DNA from: Alistipes sp.
GTDB taxonomy: Bacteria; Bacteroidota; Bacteroidia; Bacteroidales; Rikenellaceae
Length of the DNA stretch: 64,000 bases
Direction of reading: 5' to 3'
NCBI GenBank assembly: GCA_017398555.1
Contig: JAFQFV010000036.1
Span: 82,148 to 146,147 of the forward strand
Under the pieces are notes generated by a model. It saw nothing but the letters and a program-made list of their open reading frames with translations. It ran no database searches and was not told the origin of the DNA. The translations under genes were made by a program, and so were the position numbers. This document shows, one piece after another, positions 25,286 through 33,492 of this stretch (its first letter is position 1; the number at the start of each line of letters is the position of its first letter).

Positions 25286-27265
25286 ATGAAGAGATTTTAT
25301 ATTTTTGTTCTGATTTGTGCCCTGCTGAGCAGCTGCTCTGCCGAGGGTAGTTATACCCTGACCTCGCCCGATGGAAAGGTGGTAGCGGAGGTTAATGTGG
25401 GTAATGGTACAACCTATTCGGTCGCTTTTGACCAGAAATCTATCCTTTCGCCATCGGCTGTAGCTATGCGCCTTGAGGATGGAACGATGCTCGGTAGCGG
25501 TAAGGTTAGACGCGTATCGCAATATAGCCATAGTGAGAGCATTACCCCTCAGTTCTACTTCAAGAGCACTATTGAGGATAACTACAACGCCCTGAAGGTG
25601 GAGTTTGCAGACCGTTCGGCTATCGAGTTCCGCGCATATAACGACGGAGTTGCCTACCGCTTTATCACAAACCGTAAGCAGGCCTTTACTGTGCAAAATG
25701 AGGTGGCTGCCTTCGATTTTGCTAAGCCGTATAACTGCTGGATTGCGTACAATAACCTTACGGGTACAAAGAAGGATAAGTATTTTACATCTTTTGAGCA
25801 CCGTTACAAGTATCTGCCAATCAATCAGATAGATGCTGCCCGTCTTGCCTTTACTCCTGTCGTTGTGGATGTTGATGGTACAAAGGTCGTAGTTGCCGAG
25901 AGTGATGTGGAGAACTATCCGGGTATGTTTATCAGCAATGCCGACGGCGACTATATTCTCGATGGAGAGTTTGCTGCAGTACCGTCAGAGGTGGTTGTGG
26001 GTGGACACAATAAGTTGCAGGGTATTGTAAATGCTCGCCACAACTATATTGCCAAGTGTGAGGGTAGCCGTACCTTCCCGTGGCGTATCCTTATTATTGC
26101 TCAGGATGAGAAGCAACTCGCAGCCTCTGATATTGTCTATCGCCTTGCATCGCCTTCACGTGTTGAGAATACCGAGTGGATAGCTCCGGGTAAGGTTGCT
26201 TGGGAGTGGTGGAACCATTGGGGTCTTACCGATGTCGATTTTAAGCCGGGTGTAAATAGTGCAACCTATAAGGCATATATCGACTTTGCGGCCGAGTATG
26301 GCGTAGAGTATGTCATCCTCGATGAGGGCTGGGCAACAAAGTATAAGAACGACCTGCTCGACATCGTGCCTGAGATAGATATGGAGGCAATACTCGCCTA
26401 TGCCGAGTCAAAGGGTGTGGGAATCATCCTCTGGGCAGGCTATAACGCCTTTAATAACGATATGGAGCGTATCTGCGAACACTACTCGAAGATGGGCGTC
26501 AAGGGCTTCAAAATCGACTTTATGGACCGCGACGACCAGCCAATGATGGAGTTCTACTATCGTGCTGCCGAGGTCTGCGCAAAGCATAAACTGATGGTCG
26601 ATTTTCACGGATGCGCAAAGCCTGCAGGTCTGAATAGAACATATCCGAATGTCATCAACTTCGAGGCTGTATTTGGCCTGGAGCAGATGAAGTGGAGCAA
26701 GCCTGAGGTCGATATGATGGAGTATGACGTCACTATGCCGTTTATCCGTATGGTTGCAGGCCCTATCGACTATACACAGGGTGCAATGCTCAACGCGATT
26801 CGTAGCCAGTATAAGCCTGTTAGGAAGCGCCCAATGAGTCAGGGTACCCGTTGCCACCAGCTGGCTGCCTATGCGGTATTCTTCTCGCCACTCTCAATGC
26901 TTTGCGACTCTCCGAGCAACTATCGCAAAAATGTAGAGTGCGCCGAGTTTATCGCCTCTGTACCAACCGTTTGGGATGAGACTGTAGTGCTTGACGGTAA
27001 GATTGGCGAGTATATCGTAACTGCCCGCCGTAGTGGTGAGAAGTGGTATGTCGGCGGTATGACCTCTTGGACCCCTCGCACTCTTGAGCTGGATCTGTCA
27101 AAGCTCGGCGTGGCGGCAGGTGCGACCGTAGAACTCTTCTGTGATGGCAAACTCGCTTTTGATGATGCAACCTCTTATGTTCATAATACCTTTGCGTTGC
27201 CGGAGTCGAAAGTGTTGACTATAAATATGGCTCCAGGTGGAGGATTTATGATGGTAACGAAATAA
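25286..27265 (+). CDS. GH97 alpha-glycosidase, lipoprotein
   Basis: 659 residues, the standard GH97 length. The signal region ends in LLSSC (Cys17), predicting lipidation. An N-terminal super-sandwich domain (YTLTSPDGKVVAEV onward) is followed by the barrel (WIAPGKVAWEWWNHWG, YVILDEGWA, GVKGFKIDFMDRDDQ, LMVDFHGCAKPAGLNRTYPN, INFEAVFGLEQMKW). GH97 contains inverting alpha-glucosidases (SusB) and retaining alpha-galactosidases. The Asp in FKIDFMDR stands where the retaining subgroup has its nucleophile, which leans toward a retaining enzyme; this needs an alignment. It is not in a sus-like locus, and no TAnnTTTG promoter is seen (TAACTTTA at about 25223 is a near match). Confidence 0.88.
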   Translation: MKRFYIFVLICALLSSCSAEGSYTLTSPDGKVVAEVNVGNGTTYSVAFDQKSILSPSAVAMRLEDGTMLGSGKVRRVSQYSHSESITPQFYFKSTIEDNYNALKVEFADRSAIEFRAYNDGVAYRFITNRKQAFTVQNEVAAFDFAKPYNCWIAYNNLTGTKKDKYFTSFEHRYKYLPINQIDAARLAFTPVVVDVDGTKVVVAESDVENYPGMFISNADGDYILDGEFAAVPSEVVVGGHNKLQGIVNARHNYIAKCEGSRTFPWRILIIAQDEKQLAASDIVYRLASPSRVENTEWIAPGKVAWEWWNHWGLTDVDFKPGVNSATYKAYIDFAAEYGVEYVILDEGWATKYKNDLLDIVPEIDMEAILAYAESKGVGIILWAGYNAFNNDMERICEHYSKMGVKGFKIDFMDRDDQPMMEFYYRAAEVCAKHKLMVDFHGCAKPAGLNRTYPNVINFEAVFGLEQMKWSKPEVDMMEYDVTMPFIRMVAGPIDYTQGAMLNAIRSQYKPVRKRPMSQGTRCHQLAAYAVFFSPLSMLCDSPSNYRKNVECAEFIASVPTVWDETVVLDGKIGEYIVTARRSGEKWYVGGMTSWTPRTLELDLSKLGVAAGATVELFCDGKLAFDDATSYVHNTFALPESKVLTINMAPGGGFMMVTK

Positions 27266-27269
27266 AATA

Positions 27270-27300
27270 TAGGTTGGCAAATTTGCCAACCTAATTTTTT
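27270..27300 (+). terminator. Terminator of the GH97 gene
   Basis: A perfect 24-bp palindrome, TAGGTTGGCAAA and TTTGCCAACCTA (27270-27293), followed by ATTTTTT. It starts 4 bp after the GH97 stop and touches the stop codon of the convergent FNT gene; the A-rich left flank could also let it work for that gene. Confidence 0.85.
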
Positions 27301-27895
27301 ATCCCTGAAAACTCTCGCCCATAAACCAGCGCGGGAGATTGCAGCCGATATAGTTTCCTACAATGGCCCAAAGCCAAGCAATGAGCATGCTCCACTCGAA
27401 GTTGCCATAGAAGGCCGCAGCGGCGTAATAGAAGGCGTCAGCCACGCAGTGGGGTAGCCCGCAGAGGATGAATACAGGTACGCCAAAGAGCAGTGGCAGG
27501 TAGTGCTTCTGTCGTGCTCCATAGACGGCAAGGGTCATAATCATACCCGTACCTATAGATGTTACCAAAACCTTATGCCACGATGCTGCAAGGCGTGCGT
27601 CGATAATGGCGTTCAGATTGGCTACAAGCGCCTCCGACGAGCAGTAAGATGCGATAAATGCCGCAATAGCACAACCTACAGCATTGAGTGCAATCATCGC
27701 AATAAGCTTCGGAAAATCCTTGTATGGCAGAAATCCCGACTTGCCCGTAAATAGCTGTGCCCCGCACATCACCACACTCAGCAATCCGAAAGCAAAGAGC
27801 ACCGCTCCCGCAACACCGCCAACGCGCAGATATACCAGACCTCCTGTACCAATCAGCAGGCCGGCGAAGATAGACATTAGTGAAAAGTTCTTCAT
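27299..27895 (-). CDS. Formate/nitrite transporter (FNT) family channel, short
   Basis: 198 residues with six hydrophobic segments. CGAQLFTGK (about 45-53) corresponds to the FNT P-loop region and CGLPHCVADAFYY (about 150-162) to the GFEHSVANM signature around the central gating His. FNT proteins conduct formate, nitrite, hydrosulfide or lactate. Usual length is 250-280; the N-terminal cytoplasmic part is missing here. Start at 27895 places the Met at the first membrane helix and excludes an extension running into a repeat. Substrate unknown; formate is plausible in an anaerobe. Confidence 0.72.
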   Translation of the reverse strand: MKNFSLMSIFAGLLIGTGGLVYLRVGGVAGAVLFAFGLLSVVMCGAQLFTGKSGFLPYKDFPKLIAMIALNAVGCAIAAFIASYCSSEALVANLNAIIDARLAASWHKVLVTSIGTGMIMTLAVYGARQKHYLPLLFGVPVFILCGLPHCVADAFYYAAAAFYGNFEWSMLIAWLWAIVGNYIGCNLPRWFMGESFQG

Positions 27896-27901
27896 AGTTA
27901 A

Positions 27902-27966
27902 ATTTGTTGTGATAGTGGCGCATTTACTGCCTTGTCTGCATCTCACAAGACAGTCACATACGCTCA
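27902..27966. repeat. Truncated family-A palindrome (left arm only)
   Basis: About 65 bp nearly identical to the left half of the copy at 20963 (TTTGTTGTGATAGTGGCGCA, then CAGTCACATACGCT), with no right half. It lies 6 bp upstream of the FNT start, in its presumed leader. Confidence 0.75.
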
Positions 27967-28043
27967 TCATACAATGCAAAGATAATATTTTTTTTTGAAA
28001 TAATGTTGTCTTATATGGTAAGTCAAAAAAAATAGAAATTAGT

Positions 28044-28074
28044 TTTGAAAATTATGATAAAAAGACTATATTTG
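28044..28074 (+). promoter_or_regulatory. Strong consensus promoter ahead of the structured leader
   Basis: TTTG (28044-28047), a 19-nt spacer, and TATATTTG (28067-28074). The next start codon is 310 nt downstream, so the transcript begins with a long non-coding segment. Confidence 0.78.
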
Positions 28075-28080
28075 TCCAGA

Positions 28081-28345
28081 AGAAATAAAAAAATTGTATT
28101 GCCTATGATATAATAGTTGCGAATCGTACTCACATCTTAAAATATTGGGAATAAGCTTTAGCTTATGTATTCTTGCAGTCGAAACCTAGACAATTTCAGA
28201 ATAGCACAGAATATAAAGTTAATGCTCGCGTGTATGCGTGGGCTTAATTTTATATATTTGTGCTATAGGTAGTCTAGGACCTCAACTGCAGATATGTAAG
28301 TTTCGTCCGCGCTATTCTTTTGTGTGTATTAGTGATATAATTGAG
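28081..28345 (+). ncRNA. Candidate structured RNA (6S-like rod) or long mRNA leader
   Basis: The roughly 300 nt after the promoter fold by eye into one rod. From outside in: AATAG (28112) with CTATT (28312); ACTCACAT (28128) with ATGTAAGT (28294); side hairpin ATAAGC/GCTTAT (28151-28166); TGCAGT (28174) with ACTGCA (28285); CCTAGAC (28185) with GTCTAGG (28272); ATAGCACA (28201) with TGTGCTAT (28259); and a 14-15-bp apical stem (28216-28230 with 28237-28250). Length (about 205-265 nt), open internal loops and rod shape resemble 6S RNA, but no primary-sequence signature was recognised. GAATAGC (28199) could pair instead with GCTATTC (28311), so two conformations are possible. The RNA could also be a leader of the downstream gene. 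Confidence 0.45.
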
Positions 28346-28383
28346 GGCAAAAGTATTTATCTAAAAATATCTCAATCATCGTT

Positions 28384-28776
28384 ATGAAAAAAATTCTATC
28401 TATTTTAGTATTGTGTTTGGTTGTGGCAGTCACTGCTCTTGTAGCTGCTCCGCGATACGAAACTGTAAAAGTTCCTTGCCAAAGTTGTGGAGGATCTGGA
28501 GTTGTGACAACTTATTATGGGCCAGCGTATTGTCCAAATTGCGGAGGTGCTGGTGGGTTTGTTACAAAAGTGTGGGTGGATGATAATGGCCCAAGTTTTA
28601 GAGGAGATTCAAAAACATTTGTAAAAACTAGCAATGCTTGCGATGACTGTAGTTGTAAAGGTTATTGGGGGTACAGGCATTCAAATGGGACATATGAGGG
28701 GAAATGTTCTAATACGGACAGATGGGGGCATAAGTGTGGCCATAGTCCAGAGCATCATGGGTTGAGAAGTTGGTAA
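28384..28776 (+). CDS. Small secreted Cys-rich protein with CxxCxGxG repeats
   Basis: 130 residues: a signal peptide (about 1-22) and a Cys-rich body. CQSCGGSG (about 32-39) and CPNCGGAG (about 49-56) are DnaJ-type zinc-knuckle motifs, and CDDCSCKGY (about 85-93) is a degenerate third. The C-terminus is His/Cys-rich (WGHKCGHSPEHHG). It is likely a zinc-binding or disulfide-rich exported protein of unknown function. Codons are more A+T-rich than its neighbours. It follows a strong promoter and a 300-nt structured region, and is closed by a 26-bp perfect palindrome before convergent aspS. Confidence 0.7.
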   Translation: MKKILSILVLCLVVAVTALVAAPRYETVKVPCQSCGGSGVVTTYYGPAYCPNCGGAGGFVTKVWVDDNGPSFRGDSKTFVKTSNACDDCSCKGYWGYRHSNGTYEGKCSNTDRWGHKCGHSPEHHGLRSW

Positions 28777-28786
28777 ATGTTTGAAC

Positions 28787-28843
28787 ACATATTATAACGC
28801 AATAAGACTGCAACTGCTGCAGTCTTATTGCGTTATAATATGT
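28787..28843. terminator. Perfect 26-bp inverted repeat between convergent genes
   Basis: Left arm 28787-28812 (ACATATTATAACGC...GACTGCA) and right arm 28818-28843 are exact reverse complements around a 5-nt loop. It ends 11 bp from the aspS stop codon. It probably terminates both genes, though no long T tract follows; the arm length exceeds a usual intrinsic terminator. Confidence 0.7.
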
Positions 28844-28853
28844 ACGGAAAAAC

Positions 28854-30608
28854 TTACTCAGGCTTTACCAATGACAAGTACAACTCATCAAGCTGCTCCT
28901 GTGCCACAGGTGACGGACCATCGAGCATCACATCGCGACCCGCATTGTTCTTCGGGAAGGCGATATAGTCGCGGATAGACTCCGAGCCACCAAAGAGTGA
29001 GCAGAGACGGTCGAAACCGAATGCAAGACCACCATGAGGTGGCGCACCGTACTTGAAGGCGTTGATAAGGAAGCCGAACTGTGCCTCAGCCTGCTCCGGA
29101 GTAAAGCCCAGACACTTGAAGATGGTCTGCTGCAGCTGTGCATCGTGGATACGGATAGAACCACCACCAAGCTCGGTACCGTTGCAGACGAAGTCGTAAG
29201 CATTTGCTCTTACGCGACCAGGGTCAGACTCAAGATACTCGATATCCTCAGGCTTTGGAGAGGTGAATGGGTGGTGCATAGCGTAGAAACGCTCTGTCTC
29301 CTCATCCCACTCGAACATAGGGAAATCGACAACCCACAGCGGAGCGAACTTGAACGGATCGCGCAGGCCCAGCTGCTGACCAACCTCAAGACGCAGTGTG
29401 CAGAGCTGTGTGAGCACCTTGAACTTCTTACCGCACATGATAAGGCAGAGGTCGCCCTCCTTTGCACCAAGACGCTCGGCAATAGCACGCAGAGAGTCTG
29501 CATCGAAGAACTTGTCGATAGATGACTTGATGTTGCCACCCTGCTCAAGACGAATCCAAACAAGACCCTTAGCGCCTACCTGTGGACGCTTAACGAACTC
29601 TGTCAGGGCGTCAATCTGCTTGCGGGTATATGTTGCACAACCTGTAGCGGCGAAACCTACAACGTACTCTGCATCGTCAAAGACAGAGAAGTTGTGGCCG
29701 TGCGCAAGGTCGGTAATGTCATTAAACTCCATACCGAAGCGAAGATCAGGCTTATCAGAACCGTACTTCTCCATAGCCTCAATCCAAGGCATACGGCGCA
29801 GTGGCTCGTTAAACTCGATATTCAGCACATTCTTGAACATATGCTTTGCCCAACGCTCGAAGATTGAGAGTACATCCTCCTGCTCAACAAATGCCATCTC
29901 GCAGTCAATCTGTGTAAACTCAGGCTGGCGGTCTGCACGCAAATCCTCATCACGGAAGCAACGCACAATCTGGAAGTAGCGGTCGTAACCTGCCACCATA
30001 AGCAGCTGCTTGAGGGTCTGTGGAGACTGTGGCAGCGCATAGAACTCGTTAGGGTTCATACGGCTTGGTACGATAAAGTCACGTGCACCCTCCGGAGTAG
30101 ATTTGATAAGGTATGGGGTCTCAATCTCAAGGAAGCCCTCGCTGTCAAGGAAACGACGAATCTCCTGAGCCATCTTGTGGCGCAGAATCATATTGCGCTG
30201 AAGTGGTGGACGACGAAGGTCGAGGTAACGATACTTCATTCTCAGGTCATCACCACCGTCAGAGTGCTCCTCGATAGTGAATGGAGGGGTAACGGCCTCG
30301 GTGAGGATGTTGATGCTCTCGGCAACCACCTCAATATCGCCTGTAGCCATCTTCGGGTTCTTACTGCTACGCTCGATAACGCGACCTGTAACCTGAATTA
30401 CAAACTCACGACCAAGGCGTGCTGCAGCCTCTTTGGTCTGCTCGGCAGAGCTCTCCTCAACAACAATCTGAGTGATGCCGTAACGGTCACGCAGATCGAT
30501 AAACGCCATAGCTCCGAGGTTGCGCACCTTCTGCACCCAACCGGCAAGCGTAACTGTCTGATTGATATTTGCGGCTCTAAGTTCACCGCAAGTGTGACTT
30601 CTATACAT
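28854..30608 (-). CDS. aspS: Aspartyl-tRNA synthetase
   Basis: 584-residue class IIb synthetase. The N-terminal OB-fold anticodon domain starts [24 protein letters not shown]. Motif 2 region [21 protein letters not shown] (about 215-235), the bacterial insertion domain in the middle, and motif 3 [10 protein letters not shown] (about 525-534) are clear. Standard bacterial length. Monocistronic on the minus strand; only a near-match -7 box (TAACTTTA at about 30647) is seen upstream. Confidence 0.96.
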   Translation of the reverse strand: MYRSHTCGELRAANINQTVTLAGWVQKVRNLGAMAFIDLRDRYGITQIVVEESSAEQTKEAAARLGREFVIQVTGRVIERSSKNPKMATGDIEVVAESINILTEAVTPPFTIEEHSDGGDDLRMKYRYLDLRRPPLQRNMILRHKMAQEIRRFLDSEGFLEIETPYLIKSTPEGARDFIVPSRMNPNEFYALPQSPQTLKQLLMVAGYDRYFQIVRCFRDEDLRADRQPEFTQIDCEMAFVEQEDVLSIFERWAKHMFKNVLNIEFNEPLRRMPWIEAMEKYGSDKPDLRFGMEFNDITDLAHGHNFSVFDDAEYVVGFAATGCATYTRKQIDALTEFVKRPQVGAKGLVWIRLEQGGNIKSSIDKFFDADSLRAIAERLGAKEGDLCLIMCGKKFKVLTQLCTLRLEVGQQLGLRDPFKFAPLWVVDFPMFEWDEETERFYAMHHPFTSPKPEDIEYLESDPGRVRANAYDFVCNGTELGGGSIRIHDAQLQQTIFKCLGFTPEQAEAQFGFLINAFKYGAPPHGGLAFGFDRLCSLFGGSESIRDYIAFPKNNAGRDVMLDGPSPVAQEQLDELYLSLVKPE

Positions 30609-30663
30609 ATGAAACTATTTGAATTTTTATTAATTATCTCGTCTCGCTAAAGTTAGGACTGTC

Positions 30664-30797
30664 TGAACTCCTTCGGATTCTTTGAGTCTCTTTTGCGTAT
30701 ATTTACATTTGAAAACTTTGAAAATAGGGTCCTCTATTATCTGCACCTTCCAAATGTAAATCTATCGCAAAATAGTTCTCAAATAATCTCGAAATAA
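30664..30797. repeat. Intergenic palindrome, family B copy 3
   Basis: TTTGAGTCTCTTTTGCGTAT (30689-30708) and ATTTACATTTG pair with CAAATGTAAATCTATCGCAA (30748 onward), AATAGTTCTCAAA. The apical segment contains TAGGGTCCTCTAT as in the copy at 14655. It fills the divergent gap between aspS and tadA. Confidence 0.72.
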
Positions 30798-30830
30798 AAA
30801 TCAAACAGTTTCCTTTATTTGAAAAATTTT

Positions 30831-30838
30831 TATCTTTG
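30831..30838 (+). promoter_or_regulatory. tadA promoter -7 box
   Basis: TATCTTTG, 31 nt before the ATG at 30870; the -33 region is poor. Confidence 0.5.
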
Positions 30839-30869
30839 CAGTGTTTTAACCCACAAAGATACAAAAAAT

Positions 30870-31316
30870 ATGGAAAACTCGCTCCAAACAGACGAAAAAT
30901 ATATGCGTATGGCAATAATTGAGGCTCAAAAGGCGTTTGATAGTGACGAAGTACCTGTAGGAGCTGTGGTTGTTGCCGGTGGCAGGGTGGTGGCAAGAGC
31001 CTATAATTTGGTAGAGACACTAACTGATGTTACGGCACATGCCGAGATGCAGGCAATAACGGCGGCAGCTTCTGCGTTAGGAGGGAAATATCTGCAAGAT
31101 TGCACCCTTTATGTGACTGTAGAGCCGTGTGTTATGTGCGCCGGAGCACTCGCGTGGAGTCAGATTGGACGAATAGTTTACGGAGCCTCCGATCCCAAGA
31201 GGGGTTATGCACGATTTGGTCAGTCGCTACTTCATCCTCGAACAGAGGTGGTAAGTGGGGTGCTTTCGGCAGAGTGTGAGAAACTTATGACAGATTTTTT
31301 TGCAAAGTTGAGGTAA
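30870..31316 (+). CDS. tadA: tRNA-specific adenosine deaminase TadA
   Basis: Deaminates A34 of tRNA-Arg(ACG) to inosine. 148 residues. Zinc site: HAE in TAHAEMQAI and PCVMCAG; EVPVGAVVV and GRVVARAYN precede them as in the family. The start at 30870 is downstream of the -7 box at 30831; a longer in-frame start would begin before the promoter. Confidence 0.92.
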   Translation: MENSLQTDEKYMRMAIIEAQKAFDSDEVPVGAVVVAGGRVVARAYNLVETLTDVTAHAEMQAITAAASALGGKYLQDCTLYVTVEPCVMCAGALAWSQIGRIVYGASDPKRGYARFGQSLLHPRTEVVSGVLSAECEKLMTDFFAKLR

Positions 31317-31330
31317 AAGTAGTACCTTTG
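31299..31330 (+). promoter_or_regulatory. Promoter of the periplasmic TPR gene
   Basis: TTTG (31299-31302, inside the end of tadA), a 20-nt spacer and TACCTTTG (31323-31330), 44 nt before the ATG. Confidence 0.65.
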
Positions 31331-31374
31331 CCGATTGTTGAGAAATAATTAAAACTAACACAATAAGAGAACTT

Positions 31375-32352
31375 ATGAAAAAGATTGTTTTGATGGCTGT
31401 AGCGCTGTGCTCTTTTGCAATGGTATCAGCACAGAGCGCAAATGAGGTAACTGCAAAGTATAATGACGCAGTTGCTGCTTACACTTCTAAGAATTGGACC
31501 GCTGCTCTCGAGGGCTTTGAGGCTGTAATCAAGGGTGGTCAGGACTCTGAGGATGGTAATATTTTGGGCCTTGTTGCTACTGCAAAGAAGAGTATTCCTA
31601 CTTGCTACCGTATGCTCGGTACTCGTGCTGCAGGTGCAAAGAATTGGGATGAGGCTATTAAGAACCTTACTGCTGCTGCTGAGAAGGCAGAGCTCTGGGG
31701 TGATAGCAGCGCAAAACTGAAGGCTAATCAGATTCTTGCAAAGGTTTATCAGGTACAGGGTGGTGAGGCTTTCAATGCCGGTAACTACGAGGCTGCTGTA
31801 GCTGTATTTGAGAAGGGTTATGCTGCTAACAAGCGTAATACCGAGATGGCACTCAACCTTGCAGAGAGCTACTTCAAGCTCGGTGAGTACCAGAAGGGTA
31901 TGGACGTTTGCTCTAACATCTGCGGTATGAACGCAACAAAGTATGCTGAGGCTATCGCTGAGGCTAAGGAGAAGATGGCTATGTACACCAACAACGAGGT
32001 GGCTCGTCTTCAGCAGGCTGGTGACCAGGACGGTATCATCGCAATGGCTGACTCTATGCTCGCTACTGATCCTACTTCTGCTCTTGCAGAGAAGATTCGT
32101 GTTCAGGCTTACAACAATAAGAAGGAGTACGACAAGGTAATCGAGCTCGGTGAGAACGCTGCTGCTGCTCAGGCAACTGAGGAGGAGAAGAGCGATGTAT
32201 TCTTCATCATCGGTGCCGCTTACAACGCTAAGTACAACGCTGGTGGTAACAAGGATGCTGCCCTGAAGGATAAGGCTGTTGCTTACCTGCAGAAGGTTGT
32301 TGCCGGTAATAGTGTTGAGGCTGCTAAGGGTGCGCTTGAGAACCTCAAATAA
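31375..32352 (+). CDS. Periplasmic TPR-repeat protein
   Basis: 325 residues with a signal peptide (about 1-19, ending VSA-QS). The rest is an all-helical, Ala-rich tandem of TPR-like hairpins: YNDAVAAYTSKNWTAALEGF, AKNWDEAIKNLTAAAEKAEL, FNAGNYEAAVAVFEKGYAAN, KRNTEMALNLAESYFKLGEY and further copies. No enzymatic domain. Codons are strongly biased to a small preferred set, which hints at high expression. It is probably a scaffold in the periplasm. It has its own promoter and is followed by a family-C palindrome and a good terminator. Confidence 0.75.
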   Translation: MKKIVLMAVALCSFAMVSAQSANEVTAKYNDAVAAYTSKNWTAALEGFEAVIKGGQDSEDGNILGLVATAKKSIPTCYRMLGTRAAGAKNWDEAIKNLTAAAEKAELWGDSSAKLKANQILAKVYQVQGGEAFNAGNYEAAVAVFEKGYAANKRNTEMALNLAESYFKLGEYQKGMDVCSNICGMNATKYAEAIAEAKEKMAMYTNNEVARLQQAGDQDGIIAMADSMLATDPTSALAEKIRVQAYNNKKEYDKVIELGENAAAAQATEEEKSDVFFIIGAAYNAKYNAGGNKDAALKDKAVAYLQKVVAGNSVEAAKGALENLK

Positions 32353-32356
32353 TATT

Positions 32357-32478
32357 AAAAACGAATAAAAAGCGAACTTCTGCGTTACGCTCATTCTCGA
32401 AATCCTCACATACGCTTTAGTATGCTGCGGTTTCTCGAATATCGCAAGCCTTGAATTTCATCTTTTTATTCATTTTTA
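32357..32478. repeat. Long intergenic palindrome, family C copy 2
   Basis: AAAAACGAATAAAAAGCGAA at the left, and ATCTTTTTATTCATTTTT at the right, with interior CTGCGTTACGCTCATTCTCG, CACATACGCTTTAGTATGC and CAAGCCTTGAATTTCATC. The reverse complement aligns with the copy at 6471-6674. It starts 4 bp after the TPR gene's stop. Confidence 0.75.
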
Positions 32479-32502
32479 AGAGATTTTTAGCATTAAAGTA
32501 TT

Positions 32503-32531
32503 GGGTGACAACTTTTTAGTCACCCTTTTTT
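32503..32531 (+). terminator. Intrinsic terminator before the next start codon
   Basis: GGGTGAC (32503-32509), 9-nt loop, GTCACCC (32519-32525), TTTTTT. A textbook rho-independent terminator, but it ends 17 nt before the ATG of the following lipoprotein gene. Confidence 0.85.
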
Positions 32532-32548
32532 GTATAGATACAGAGTTT

Positions 32549-33460
32549 ATGAGGATAGTAACTATAGTTTTCGCGCTATTACTCTTTGTCGGCTGTGGCG
32601 GACAACAGAAGAGCAAGGAGGCAAATCAGCCCCAGAAGTACCGCTTTAGCCGTGTGCTGCCACCTGCACATCTTGTGGGTGAGGAGGTTGCGGCGTGGAT
32701 GGCTGACCACTATTGGGATCGTTTTGACTTTGCGGATACACTCATTATTGAGCGTGCTGATAGTGCCGAGATGATGAGGGTCTATGCCGAGTATGTCGCA
32801 ACCTGTGTGGGTCCGTACAATGGCGAGCCGATAAAAAAACTGATGCAGAAGGCATCCGTTTCGCGTAAGATGCTCGACTACTTCGCCTCGATGTCGGAGC
32901 GACTGTTCCACGACCCGAACTCGCCACTGCGCAGCGATGAACTCTATATCCCTGTCCTTGAGGCGCAGTTGGCATCGCCATACTATGATGAGTATGAGAA
33001 GATGGTGCCGGAGTATGACCTCTCCCTCGCATCGCAAAACCGAATCTTCCAAAAGGCTAACGACTTCCGCTATACCACAGCGTCGGGTCGCACTGCAAAT
33101 CTCTACTCTGTTAAGGCGGACTTTATACTTATATATATAAATAATCCGGGCTGTCCGATGTGCCGCGATATTCAGGCACAACTTGAGGCGACACCTCTAA
33201 TCTCCGAGCTGCTTGCAGCGGGGGTTCTCAAGATTGTTGCCCTCTATCCCGATGAGGATATAACCCTGTGGAGACAACACCCACTGCCAAAAGAGTGGAT
33301 AAGCGGCTATGATAGAGGTTGCCAGATAGAGAAAAATCGTACCTACGACCTGCGCGCAATTCCTGCACTCTACCTGCTCGATAAGGATAAAAAGGTGCTC
33401 GTGAAGGACTCTACGTCGGTTCCGCAACTTGTTCAGGTGCTCGCACAATTTCTTCAATAG
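32549..33460 (+). CDS. Thioredoxin-fold lipoprotein (DUF5106-like)
   Basis: 303 residues. The lipobox LFVGC gives lipid-Cys16 and sets the start at 32549. The first half is a helical domain (HLVGEEVAAWMADHYWDRFD; FDYF-type segments), as in the Bacteroidetes DUF5106 proteins; the second half is thioredoxin-like with a proper CPMC active site (C202-C205) after YINNPG, and a cis-Pro-like RAIPALYLLD near the end. Likely an envelope disulfide reductase or isomerase. No promoter is seen between the terminator at 32503-32531 and the start, so expression may depend on read-through or an unrecognised promoter. Confidence 0.75.
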   Translation: MRIVTIVFALLLFVGCGGQQKSKEANQPQKYRFSRVLPPAHLVGEEVAAWMADHYWDRFDFADTLIIERADSAEMMRVYAEYVATCVGPYNGEPIKKLMQKASVSRKMLDYFASMSERLFHDPNSPLRSDELYIPVLEAQLASPYYDEYEKMVPEYDLSLASQNRIFQKANDFRYTTASGRTANLYSVKADFILIYINNPGCPMCRDIQAQLEATPLISELLAAGVLKIVALYPDEDITLWRQHPLPKEWISGYDRGCQIEKNRTYDLRAIPALYLLDKDKKVLVKDSTSVPQLVQVLAQFLQ

Positions 33461-33492
33461 ATAAAACTTATTTAGGTATAAGAAAAAAGAAT

